Notes under the pieces: generated by a model
The model's database searches: none
What the model was told of the DNA's origin: nothing
The model's input: only the letters and a program-made list of their open reading frames with translations
Origin: Providencia rettgeri
Lineage (GTDB): Bacteria; Pseudomonadota; Gammaproteobacteria; Enterobacterales; Enterobacteriaceae
Assembly: GCF_041075285.1 (NCBI RefSeq)
Contig: NZ_CP163512.1
Coordinates: forward strand, 2,046,001 to 2,110,000
Length of the DNA stretch: 64,000 bases
Reading direction: 5' to 3'
Shown: piece by piece, positions 9,048 to 17,257 of the stretch
How positions within the stretch are numbered: the first letter of the stretch is position 1
How the letters are laid out: each line of letters begins with the position of its first letter
Position numbers and translations under genes: made by a program

Positions 9048-10327
9048 CTTAGCAACTCCTTATTTTTAGCTACAACTTCAGCAATAGCGTTAAATTCTTC
9101 ATTACCAAATGACAACGCCTTTTTGCCATTGACCTTGTTATAGTTCACAATAAATTGACGAGTAATTTCTGAGATTAACACTAATAGCCAGTCATCTAGG
9201 TCATCACGCTGTTGCTGTGAGTTTGGAAATAACCATGTCTGTTGGTACTTGGAAAGATTAGTTGGCAAACTAGCATCACTTTGTTCATATACACGACGAA
9301 TTTTCCACATCATGATAATGATGTAATCCACATATTCTTGAATTCGATTATCACGATATTCAGAGAAACGACTTCCCCGTTTATCTTTCGGTAATGAAAT
9401 TAACCCATGAAAAGCTTCAAACGTTTCTTTTATATGCCAAGGATTAATACAATCTGCAAAGAAATTTTTTGATGGAAGACGTGTTTCCCGCATATTTAAT
9501 GCAGGAGGAAGTGAAGATAATAAATGTGCCTTGCCCGCATTTTGGCTATTTAATACAGATATATTTTGTGGTTGTGTACCACCGAAGCCGATAGTGGTAA
9601 TACCATAAATTTCTTTAAAACCAATTTCGCTATATTCACCTTTTCGTTTTAAGTCACGTAATATTTTGGTTTGTTCCGAAAAGCGGATCTTGTCAATACG
9701 TCGACGCATTTCAAACAGTAATCCAGAAGGCGTTAATAATGAAAGCAAATGATAGTCTTCATTATCACTCCATACAGGGAAATAGACTTGTTTTATTCTT
9801 GTATTTGTTATTACTTCATTATGAGGCGTTTTGATAGATAAAAACTGACTTTTTAATTCGGCATAATTTAAATTCAAAAATAATAACTTTGCTTGTTCTG
9901 TTTCTTTCTCAATGTGCTCAAGTATTGTTTGCCCATCTGAAAGCACTATTCTCAAGAATTTATCAATCCCTAACTCAGCAGCATTTCCAATTGAATCTAT
10001 TTCCTCTGTATGAACATTACCTGTACACAAAAAACCATTATTCTTTTTTGGACTTGTAAATAAAATAGGAGTTACAAATGTACCCTCCCTTTTATTTTTC
10101 ATACCGATACCTGTGCTAGGGTGCGTAAATGTACTCGGATGTGATGTAAATGCTCTACTTTTAACGCGGGAAGCTGCATCAGGTAACCATTGTGATAATG
10201 CAAACATCTCCTCACATTTTTGTTTTAATTCATTTATCTCGTTTTCAGTCATTGATGCTTTTAATTTAGATTTCAGCCAATCTTCCTTACGCTCAGTAAA
10301 AAAGGCTTCTATTGCTGGATCAAGCAT
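9044..10327 (-). CDS. csy1: Cas8f (Csy1), PAM-recognising large subunit
   Basis: Csy1 recognises the CC PAM and, with Csy2, caps the 5' end of the crRNA. The 427-residue protein has the normal length and the expected place before csy2. Family stretches include the N-terminal helical region and NIAVLNS-like NISVLNSQNAGKAHLLSSLPP around residue 260. It is the first gene of its own transcription unit. Unlike many type I-F operons, a 391-bp gap separates it from cas2-3, and a perfect minus-strand TATAAT lies 64 bp upstream. That -10 is the likely target of the mini-CRISPR at 10463-10536. Confidence 0.95.
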   Translation of the reverse strand: MLDPAIEAFFTERKEDWLKSKLKASMTENEINELKQKCEEMFALSQWLPDAASRVKSRAFTSHPSTFTHPSTGIGMKNKREGTFVTPILFTSPKKNNGFLCTGNVHTEEIDSIGNAAELGIDKFLRIVLSDGQTILEHIEKETEQAKLLFLNLNYAELKSQFLSIKTPHNEVITNTRIKQVYFPVWSDNEDYHLLSLLTPSGLLFEMRRRIDKIRFSEQTKILRDLKRKGEYSEIGFKEIYGITTIGFGGTQPQNISVLNSQNAGKAHLLSSLPPALNMRETRLPSKNFFADCINPWHIKETFEAFHGLISLPKDKRGSRFSEYRDNRIQEYVDYIIIMMWKIRRVYEQSDASLPTNLSKYQQTWLFPNSQQQRDDLDDWLLVLISEITRQFIVNYNKVNGKKALSFGNEEFNAIAEVVAKNKELLR

Positions 10328-10389
10328 ATTTAGAGGTCCTTGTGACTTAAGTTAGATGCTAATTTAGCTGACAATACAAACATGATCAA

Positions 10390-10405
10390 CCATTATACTC
10401 TACAA
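10390..10405 (-). promoter_or_regulatory. csy1 promoter -10 box overlapping a CC-flanked target of the mini-CRISPR
   Basis: On the minus strand a consensus TATAAT occupies 10392-10397, with no good -35 at the right spacing. On the plus strand the same bases read CC (10390-10391, a type I-F PAM) followed by ATTATACTCTACAA (10392-10405). This matches the first 14 nt of the mini-CRISPR spacer except at positions 6 and 12. Csy complex bound here would block RNA polymerase at csy1. The promoter itself is a prediction. Confidence 0.7.
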
Positions 10406-10462
10406 AACTAAATTTAATTTATGCCTGAATGATGACGGCTATGTATCAACTTGATAAACTTC

Positions 10463-10536
10463 TAGCACTACTCTATAGGTAGCTTAGAAAATTATTCTCT
10501 ATAACTACGTTCACTGCCACATAGGCAGCAGATAAC
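10463..10536 (+). ncRNA. Minimal CRISPR (CreR/CreA-like guide RNA) upstream of csy1
   Basis: Two degenerate copies of the array-2 repeat lie on the plus strand, opposite to both arrays. Copy 1 (10463-10490) matches 21 of 28 bases and keeps the whole 3' part GCTTAGAAA, including the 8-nt 5' handle of the mature crRNA. Copy 2 (10509-10536) matches 22 of 28 and keeps GTTCACTGCC and the CTGCC/GGCAG stem needed by Cas6f. The spacer between them is 18 nt (10491-10508) instead of 32. It has partial, PAM-flanked identity to the csy1 promoter. Known CRISPR-regulating RNAs (CreR, CreA) have this build. No promoter for it is evident, so expression is inferred. Confidence 0.75.
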
Positions 10537-10727
10537 AGACCTAATGCTGGTTATCTCAGGCTGCTGACAAACCAATTAGGTTTGCCCGCAAGCTGGGTAA
10601 GTTTTTTAAATAAACTTGGAAAATCAACTTGTTGATTTTCGTCTGATAACACAAAGTGGGAAAACTACGCTTTTATCCCACTTCGTCAACAACCTCCAGA
10701 TAACTGGCCTAGCGCCAGTTATCTTTT
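10529..10727 (+). other. Chain of hairpins between mini-CRISPR and cas2-3, ending in a terminator-like stem
   Basis: Nearly every base here falls in a local inverted repeat. The stems are AGATAAC/GTTATCT (10530-10536 and 10550-10556), CAAACC/GGTTTG (10568-10573 and 10579-10584), AAGTTT/AAACTT (10599-10604 and 10612-10617), GAAAATCAAC/GTTGATTTTC (10619-10628 and 10631-10640), AAGTGGGA/TCCCACTT (10654-10661 and 10676-10683), and AGATAACTGGC/GCCAGTTATCT (10698-10708 and 10714-10724). The last stem is followed by TTTT on the plus strand and could end a plus-strand RNA; it also overlaps the cas2-3 stop. The first and last hairpins (10529-10556 and 10697-10724) are 22/28 identical to each other. 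Confidence 0.6.
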
Positions 10728-13700
10728 CACCTTACGAATCCCCAGTTGGTCATCATAATGATAATCAACATCTTCACCATCAAACTTCAAGAAGCTAATT
10801 TCACCATACAGCCGTGAAATTGACGTTAGTTGACCTTCGTCTTGACTATGTTGATAAATCGATTGCGGATAATCTCTCACTAGCCATAGTCTTTTTTTCA
10901 ACGATTCAGGAAAATCAACACACTGAATATTTGAGATATTATCTTTTTTGACCCATCCGCTAACTTTGTCATACTCCAAAAACTCGGGTTTACCTCTATC
11001 TGAAATCACTAATGAAAGTCGAATAGCTTGAGAGTTTTTACGAAAAGGCGCTAATTGCACTGGTATTGCAGTCATCCACCAGCAACCGTGAGTATATCCC
11101 CATAAATTAGCAGCCGTATTAATTCGAACACTAACAGGTGAAGCTGTGCGTGAATGCCTTCTTTGACTAGTTCTAATCATTTTTTCATCTTGTTCAGTTG
11201 AAAAAAGACATTTTGTTTTTAAGGTATAACTAATCGATGCATGCTCTAGGCTGGCGAAATCACTGTCTTTAGTAATATCAATGTCCGCTGTTTTTTTTAT
11301 TCGAGGCAGAGCATTAACAGATGTTAGTAATTGTTGCTCATTAACAAGCTCACTTAAATTATGCGTCTTAAGCTTTATTACCCTATTTTCATAACCTGGA
11401 TGAGAGAAAATTGTTCCTTTTATTTCCTGAAAACCTTTCAAATTGTATTGTAGTAATGCCACATTAGGTTGTTCAATTTCCCCTTCGCGATGTCGGCGTA
11501 CCCGCCCCGCCATCTGAATAATAGAACGATATGATGAGGGTTCAATAACAGCCCAATCAAAGTCATGGTCACGCCCCACTTCTTCAACTGGTGTTGCTAT
11601 AAGTATAAAAATCAGTTGATTAGCCTTATCTTGAACTTCAGTTAAATGTTGGCGAATGATAGGATCAGCAAGTGCTACGGGTTCTTCCCCAATTTTTTCT
11701 TTACGTTTAAGCACCTTATCTAAATGCTGTTCTTGTTCATGGCGTAGTAATAAAACCTGCTGACTATGATAAGCCATCGTGCGAATTTCAATATTTTCAG
11801 GCCATTCACATTCAAGTAAAAAGCTCGTTAACTCAACACAAGGCGAAATATTAGCTACCCGAACTACACCGAATGACACTTGAATGCCCGTTTGTTGGTC
11901 GACAAAATGATGATATGCATGTTGCGCCAAAATGGAACTTTGAATATGTTCAAAAAAACGTTGACGACTATTTTTACCTTTTTCAATTGGCATCGGTACA
12001 ATTAATGCTTTACGGCGAGCAGGTAGTGACTGTAATACCTCAGCACGTTTATCAACAAATTGGTCATGATATTGTTGATATAAATAAATTGAGTTCACAT
12101 CATTTGCCGTGATTGTTGCGATTTGTGTCGTCGACTGACACTGATCTTTCACTGGGTGATATTTGCCCTCATCCATCCATATACAACCAATTTGTAATGG
12201 CTGTTGACGGCTTTTGGCATGAATATACCAACCTGACTGATAAGCTTGGAAATAAGCTAACGCGATATCAGGAGGAATGGTTGCCGAAGATATCATGACT
12301 TTTCGCCCAAGCAAGCCGGCGAAGTGGATCAAGCGGCCTATTGCGATTAAATCATCATCACTAAAATCATCCACTTCATCTATAACGAGATCAGATGACA
12401 TCAAACGTAAACTTGGCAAAATATAGCGGCCACCGCGAATGGTTTCTGTGGCACCCATGATATGGTCAATGGTGCAAGCCAGCACAGGTGCATAAAGTAA
12501 TGCTCTATCTTTCGCCCTCGTTAATACTGTGGAAAGTGTTTCTTCAGGGAGACAACCTTGCCATTTATCTTCTTGCCATAAGAGTTCTTCTTCCTCATCA
12601 AATAGTGTTTCTTGTGATTCAGAGCCGCTATATTGTCTCTTTTCTCTACCTTTAGTATTGATATCGTCTTTGACGTAATTGTCAGATTGCGTCGCATGAT
12701 CATGTAATTGAGTGACAGCTTTAGAACCAACTAAAACAGCTAACTCATATTCTTCCAGCCCTATGCTCTTTTTATATTCATCTCCTGTTTGTAATGTTAG
12801 TGTTCTCAGCCCCAATGCAAGTATAAAGCGTAAACTTTGCTTATCTTCTGATAATGCCTGCATAACTTTTGCATTAGCACGCGTTTTACCACAACCCGTA
12901 CTGGCCATATTGACAATAAAATAGCCTTTTATATCATCTTGTTCTTCACGATATTTATGGATTGTGCTGACTACATCTTCCTGCCAACTAAATGGCCCAC
13001 TGCTGTTTTTATGATGAATTAATGCTTTAACATCACCAGCTGTAGGCGGTTCATCTTCAAAGAATGGCAGTAGTTCCACCACCTCACAGGCAATTTCAGC
13101 TACATTAACCAAGTGCTCATCCAGTTTTTGTTTGAATTGAAACTGGTTATTGACTTTATGCGTATTAGCATAAAGTGGAATATCACTTTTCCATTGTGAG
13201 TCATTTTCTTTTGAAGAGTAATTATGATCCGCTAACATGAGGCAAAGACGTGCATAGTGAGCAATAATTTTCCAGCTACCATCCACCATAGCTTGTTGAA
13301 ATAGAGGTAATTGTTGTTTTAGATGAATAGCAGCCTGTTTAATTGCTTGCGTCCATGTTGATGATGCACTTAATAAACCATTAGGGAATTCAAAACACTG
13401 TGCTAATCGCTGATTAAACTCTTGCTCATCGTGTTTGTTTTCATAGCCCCAATACTGTTCAATTAATTGCATCATATCTGCAAGTGAATTGGCCTCTCTA
13501 TGTCCTATCTGGCTAAGAAGTATACGGTCGCCATTATTGGGATTGCCTTGCTGCTGTTTAGCATCTAGAAAAGGCAAACGATGATGAGATACGATTAACC
13601 ATGTTAATAAGGATGCTGCATCGGGTAATCCTGATAATGGCAATAAGGCTTGTTGGTTTTGTTTAGCCCACTGTTGTAGCTGTAACTCATCCCATTGTTG

Positions 13701-14243
13701 TGTCACCAACGCATTAAGCCAACTTTCATCCCGTTGTGGATCAGTTTGGCTTTTTACAAGTGCGCTAAATAGCAATGAAGACACCCATTCATGGCGCAGC
13801 GGATCCCCTTTTAAACGCGTTTTAGTGTGTGGATTTAATTTGTCTTGAAAAAGTTGGGATGCCTTTCCCCAATCATGAAATAATGCAGCTAAGCGAACCA
13901 ACCCATTAATAAGCGGAAGGTATTTCCAATCATTTTCTTGTTCACTGCCTAATAACGATTTTTCTGTTCGATTGACGGGAACAAAACCTTGTTGATTAAA
14001 TTTATTTTTTTGCCCGACAACCCATAACAGTTGACTGCGTGAACGAGAACGGATCCAATGACAGCTTACCGCAGTGTTGCGACTAGCACTTTGTCGCAAC
14101 ATTTTCTGCACGGTTTTCAACCCGTCCTCAGTGATCAGGGTTTGCCATGTATTGTCGCCAATTCGGTTTGCAAATGCGTCCAATACTCGTCGAGTTCGTT
14201 TTAATGCATGTTTTTCGCACTGTGAAACAAAGGTCACCATCAT
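10719..14243 (-). CDS. cas3: Cas2-3 fusion, adaptation subunit and nuclease-helicase
   Basis: This is the type I-F fusion of Cas2 with Cas3. It works with Cas1 in spacer acquisition and degrades DNA recruited by the Csy complex. The 1174-residue protein has a Cas2-like N-terminus (residues 1 to about 95, starting MMVTFVSQCEKHALKRTRR). An HD nuclease domain follows with LFHDWGK and its HD pair at residues 123-124. The superfamily 2 helicase has TGCGKT near residue 447 and DEVDD near 620. The C-terminal Cas3 accessory domain follows. Its start overlaps the cas1 stop as ATGA, so the pair is translationally coupled. Confidence 0.96.
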   Translation of the reverse strand: MMVTFVSQCEKHALKRTRRVLDAFANRIGDNTWQTLITEDGLKTVQKMLRQSASRNTAVSCHWIRSRSRSQLLWVVGQKNKFNQQGFVPVNRTEKSLLGSEQENDWKYLPLINGLVRLAALFHDWGKASQLFQDKLNPHTKTRLKGDPLRHEWVSSLLFSALVKSQTDPQRDESWLNALVTQQWDELQLQQWAKQNQQALLPLSGLPDAASLLTWLIVSHHRLPFLDAKQQQGNPNNGDRILLSQIGHREANSLADMMQLIEQYWGYENKHDEQEFNQRLAQCFEFPNGLLSASSTWTQAIKQAAIHLKQQLPLFQQAMVDGSWKIIAHYARLCLMLADHNYSSKENDSQWKSDIPLYANTHKVNNQFQFKQKLDEHLVNVAEIACEVVELLPFFEDEPPTAGDVKALIHHKNSSGPFSWQEDVVSTIHKYREEQDDIKGYFIVNMASTGCGKTRANAKVMQALSEDKQSLRFILALGLRTLTLQTGDEYKKSIGLEEYELAVLVGSKAVTQLHDHATQSDNYVKDDINTKGREKRQYSGSESQETLFDEEEELLWQEDKWQGCLPEETLSTVLTRAKDRALLYAPVLACTIDHIMGATETIRGGRYILPSLRLMSSDLVIDEVDDFSDDDLIAIGRLIHFAGLLGRKVMISSATIPPDIALAYFQAYQSGWYIHAKSRQQPLQIGCIWMDEGKYHPVKDQCQSTTQIATITANDVNSIYLYQQYHDQFVDKRAEVLQSLPARRKALIVPMPIEKGKNSRQRFFEHIQSSILAQHAYHHFVDQQTGIQVSFGVVRVANISPCVELTSFLLECEWPENIEIRTMAYHSQQVLLLRHEQEQHLDKVLKRKEKIGEEPVALADPIIRQHLTEVQDKANQLIFILIATPVEEVGRDHDFDWAVIEPSSYRSIIQMAGRVRRHREGEIEQPNVALLQYNLKGFQEIKGTIFSHPGYENRVIKLKTHNLSELVNEQQLLTSVNALPRIKKTADIDITKDSDFASLEHASISYTLKTKCLFSTEQDEKMIRTSQRRHSRTASPVSVRINTAANLWGYTHGCWWMTAIPVQLAPFRKNSQAIRLSLVISDRGKPEFLEYDKVSGWVKKDNISNIQCVDFPESLKKRLWLVRDYPQSIYQHSQDEGQLTSISRLYGEISFLKFDGEDVDYHYDDQLGIRKVKR

Positions 14244-15217
14244 AACGATATACCTTGCGAAAGTTGCTCTGTATGATCTTGTATAGCTATCGATTTGACC
14301 GTATCAAATAAAAAATCCAAGGCGTGATGTTCAACAAAAGACTGCAAAATTTGTTGACGAAATTCTTGCTCTGTCGCCTCTTCCTTGCCACAAATAAACG
14401 CCCACGGCAAAACAATGGCATCTTTAATTAAGTCCGCCACATCAAAAACTAGCGCCCCGCGCCGCGTTTTTCCATGCATCAGCGCAAAACCATGGGGAAT
14501 ACCTAATACCCATAAGCAACTGGCAGCCAAGCCATATGCCAAGTAGTTACCATGATTAAGAAAAGCATTCGCTTTATCCATCGCTTGATGTTGGCGTTTA
14601 AAGTTTTTTTGTCCCGTATTATTCGCCGCGTATTTATATAGCGCTTTGGTTAATTGCGCTTCGGTCAATAGTAATGCTTGAGTGTGTTCCGCAGACTCGG
14701 TGCGTTGATGAAAGGTTTCAAAGGCAGGTTGCAGCGTATTATCTTGATAAATAAAACCTTCATTTTGTAAATCACGTGAACTTTGCCAGACTTGGTGTAA
14801 ATACCGAATTCGAGATTGTTGAAGTTTTTTTGCCGCAACTAAGCGTTTTTCATCATCAAACCAAAAACTTAACCAGCCCTGTAAGTATTCTGTTGGCCGG
14901 TATTCACCTTGTGGCGTCATCCACTCCACTTCGCTGGACATATATAGCGGAGTTCCGCCACCGCCACAAAACCCAACTAAAACGCCCGCTTGAGACAACA
15001 TCCGCATTGCTGCTTGTGTAATGGATGTTCCCGTTCCGAGTAAGATAACGGTGGTATTCGCAATCGGGATATTAAAGTAAAGGTTTTCATTTTTCGCTTC
15101 AGTGAAATACAGCACTCTGCCGTCTTTTTGCATTACTCGGCAATGTTCCAAGTAATACATATTGGCGCGTTTCGAATGCAAAATGGTTTTTAAGTCACTT
15201 GGTGAGAAATCATCCAT
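14240..15217 (-). CDS. cas1: Cas1, CRISPR integrase
   Basis: Cas1 integrates new spacers at the leader end of the arrays, in complex with Cas2-3. The 325-residue protein has the Cas1 pattern LGTGTSITQAAMRMLSQAGV (about residues 60-80). The catalytic-region block GFALMHGKTRRGALVFDVAD (about residues 246-265) supplies the conserved His and two Asp. It is the first gene of the adaptation unit. The 219-bp gap to array 2 should hold its promoter, but I see no convincing -35/-10 pair there. Confidence 0.96.
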   Translation of the reverse strand: MDDFSPSDLKTILHSKRANMYYLEHCRVMQKDGRVLYFTEAKNENLYFNIPIANTTVILLGTGTSITQAAMRMLSQAGVLVGFCGGGGTPLYMSSEVEWMTPQGEYRPTEYLQGWLSFWFDDEKRLVAAKKLQQSRIRYLHQVWQSSRDLQNEGFIYQDNTLQPAFETFHQRTESAEHTQALLLTEAQLTKALYKYAANNTGQKNFKRQHQAMDKANAFLNHGNYLAYGLAASCLWVLGIPHGFALMHGKTRRGALVFDVADLIKDAIVLPWAFICGKEEATEQEFRQQILQSFVEHHALDFLFDTVKSIAIQDHTEQLSQGISL

Positions 15218-15436
15218 AAGAGCTGAGTTTCGTCCTTAAATAATAAATTTTTTGAATCAATTAATCCTATTAGAATAAGCTTTAGTTAACGAAACAAGCT
15301 TTAACCCATGACTAAAGTCCAATTTGCGAAGGGTTTCACAAAATGGTGAGCAAAAATACCTCTTTGATAACCTTTTTATTTTATGCTGTTTGCGAGGCTA
15401 TAAACGTTTTAAATTATCTCGCTGTGCGTTTTTCAT

Positions 15437-16966
15437 TTTCTAAGCTGCCTATACGGCAGTGAACCAGTGGATAGAGCAATAGCCTTCTAAGCTATTTTTC
15501 TAAGCTGCCTATACGGCAGTGTACTTATTACTGAAAGAACAGCATTTTCGCTAATTTTTCTAAGCTGCCTATACGGCAGTGAACAATTGAATATGAAATG
15601 TAAGGAATTTTACGATTTTCTAAGCTGCCTATACGGCAGTGAACATGTCGCAAGAAGACGCTGCAGCATGGATTATTTTCTAAGCTGCCTATACGGCAGT
15701 GAACTGGCGGGTGTTCAACCAATGAGTTTACCTACTTTTCTAAGCTGCCTATACGGCAGTGAACGAACGGAGAAATCTGGTTTGCGATACGTTTGGTTTC
15801 TAAGCTGCCTATACGGCAGTGAACGATTAAATGACGGGCGATATATTTACATGTCATTTTCTAAGCTGCCTATACGGCAGTGAACCAGTGCATACGGGCA
15901 GGCACGGCCATAGGTCATTTCTAAGCTGCCTATACGGCAGTGAACGAGTTTAGCCCCTATTTAAGAGGTGATATCATTTTCTAAGCTGCCTATACGGCAG
16001 TGAACGCACCAATCTTAAATAATTCTACTCGTTTGGTTTTCTAAGCTGCCTATACGGCAGTGAACATAAAGGTCACCAATATCGTGTAAGTTATAGATTT
16101 CTAAGCTGCCTATACGGCAGTGAACTAATCATCGATGGTAATGCATTTCATAGTCGCTTTCTAAGCTGCCTATACGGCAGTGAACACTCTCGGATCAGAA
16201 ACATGTCCATCGAGATATTTCTAAGCTGCCTATACGGCAGTGAACTGGCTCAAGTTCAATATTCCATGTGGGTTACATTTCTAAGCTGCCTATACGGCAG
16301 TGAACCACTTGAAATAGAGCAGTTACGCTCGACTTATTTTCTAAGCTGCCTATACGGCAGTGAACCATCTGTTGCGGCAGTACTCAAGAAAATTGAATTT
16401 CTAAGCTGCCTATACGGCAGTGAACTTTACGTCAAATATTTTTTGGTTGGTTTCGTTTTTCTAAGCTGCCTATACGGCAGTGAACCGAGCGTCACCTGAA
16501 AAAGCTGGCGACATTGATTTCTAAGCTGCCTATACGGCAGTGAACGCAGTGGAAGAATGTCTTTGTGTCTGGTCACTTTTCTAAGCTGCCTATACGGCAG
16601 TGAACGAGATGCTTAAAAAGTTGCACCAAGACGATTTTTTCTAAGCTGCCTATACGGCAGTGAACGTTAGAGCATTTATATAATCACTTGATTGCTCTTT
16701 TCTAAGCTGCCTATACGGCAGTGAACTCTCGCCCTGGTCGCCGTAATGCACAATTTTGTTTCTAAGCTGCCTATACGGCAGTGAACCTGCTGATTCGGTA
16801 GTTTAGCTTTTGCATAAATTTCTAAGCTGCCTATACGGCAGTGAACATTCAGAATATCGCCAATAACGCCCTTTGGTTTTTCTAAGCTGCCTATACGGCA
16901 GTGAACGATTACCCTCGCGGTATGCCATTGCCGATTAGTTTCTAAGCTGCCTATACGGCAGTGAAC
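15437..16966 (-). CRISPR. Type I-F CRISPR array 2, 26 repeats, 25 spacers
   Basis: Twenty-six 28-bp repeats lie at 15437-15797, 15858-16638 and 16699-16939 in 60-bp steps. Spacers are 32 nt, with 33-nt spacers at 15825-15857 and 16666-16698. Read as crRNA on the minus strand, the repeat begins GTTCACTGCC and ends GGCAGCTTAGAAA, the classical enterobacterial I-F form. Repeats are almost invariant; the second from the left has a GTAC ending on the plus strand. The leader lies at the right. I saw no duplicated spacers. The oldest spacer (15465-15496) looks like part of a tRNA-Arg gene. Confidence 0.98.
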
Positions 16967-17110
16967 TATAAACATAATCGAGTAAAGCCAATAAATACAA
17001 TAAATTAATCAAAAAAACAGCAAAATACCTTTATTTTTAGATGAATCTATAACCTATTGTTTAGTCAATGGATTTTTAAAGAGCAAAAATAAAAGGTCAA
17101 ATAAGGGTAA
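16967..17110 (-). promoter_or_regulatory. Leader of CRISPR array 2
   Basis: This is very AT-rich DNA between the newest repeat of array 2 and the flgL terminator. It shares TAACCTATTG (about 17050-17059) and TTAAAGAGC (about 17076-17084) with leader 1 at a similar distance from the first repeat. Both leaders therefore probably serve the same Cas1-Cas2-3 complex even though the repeats differ. Exact promoter boxes could not be assigned. Confidence 0.7.
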
Positions 17111-17194
17111 AACAAATACAAATTTATGCAATATAAAATCAGCAGAATAATGGCCGAAAATACCTTTAATTATTGTCTAAATCATCCCCATAAA

Positions 17195-17233
17195 AACAAA
17201 AAAACCGCGCGCCAATAATGGCAATGCGCGGTT
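17195..17233 (-). terminator. Rho-independent terminator after flgL
   Basis: On the minus strand AACCGCGC pairs with GCGCGGTT around a loop region, and the stem is followed by a run of seven T. It lies about 25 bp after the flgL stop and ends the flg operon before the CRISPR leader. Confidence 0.85.
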
Positions 17234-17257
17234 GAGTAAAACTCAAGTATTCGATGA

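Noticed and set aside
10411..10462. Promoter for the mini-CRISPR
   Set aside because: The best pair, TTTATG and TATGTA with 16 bp between, is too weak to call.
10616..10798. 60-codon plus-strand frame in the cas2-3/csy1 gap
   Set aside because: It has a TTG start without a ribosome site and overlaps the end of cas2-3. The hairpins explain the region better.
15528..16975. Open frames through CRISPR array 2
   Set aside because: They consist of recurrent FLSCLYGSE or VHCRIGSLE units from the repeats.
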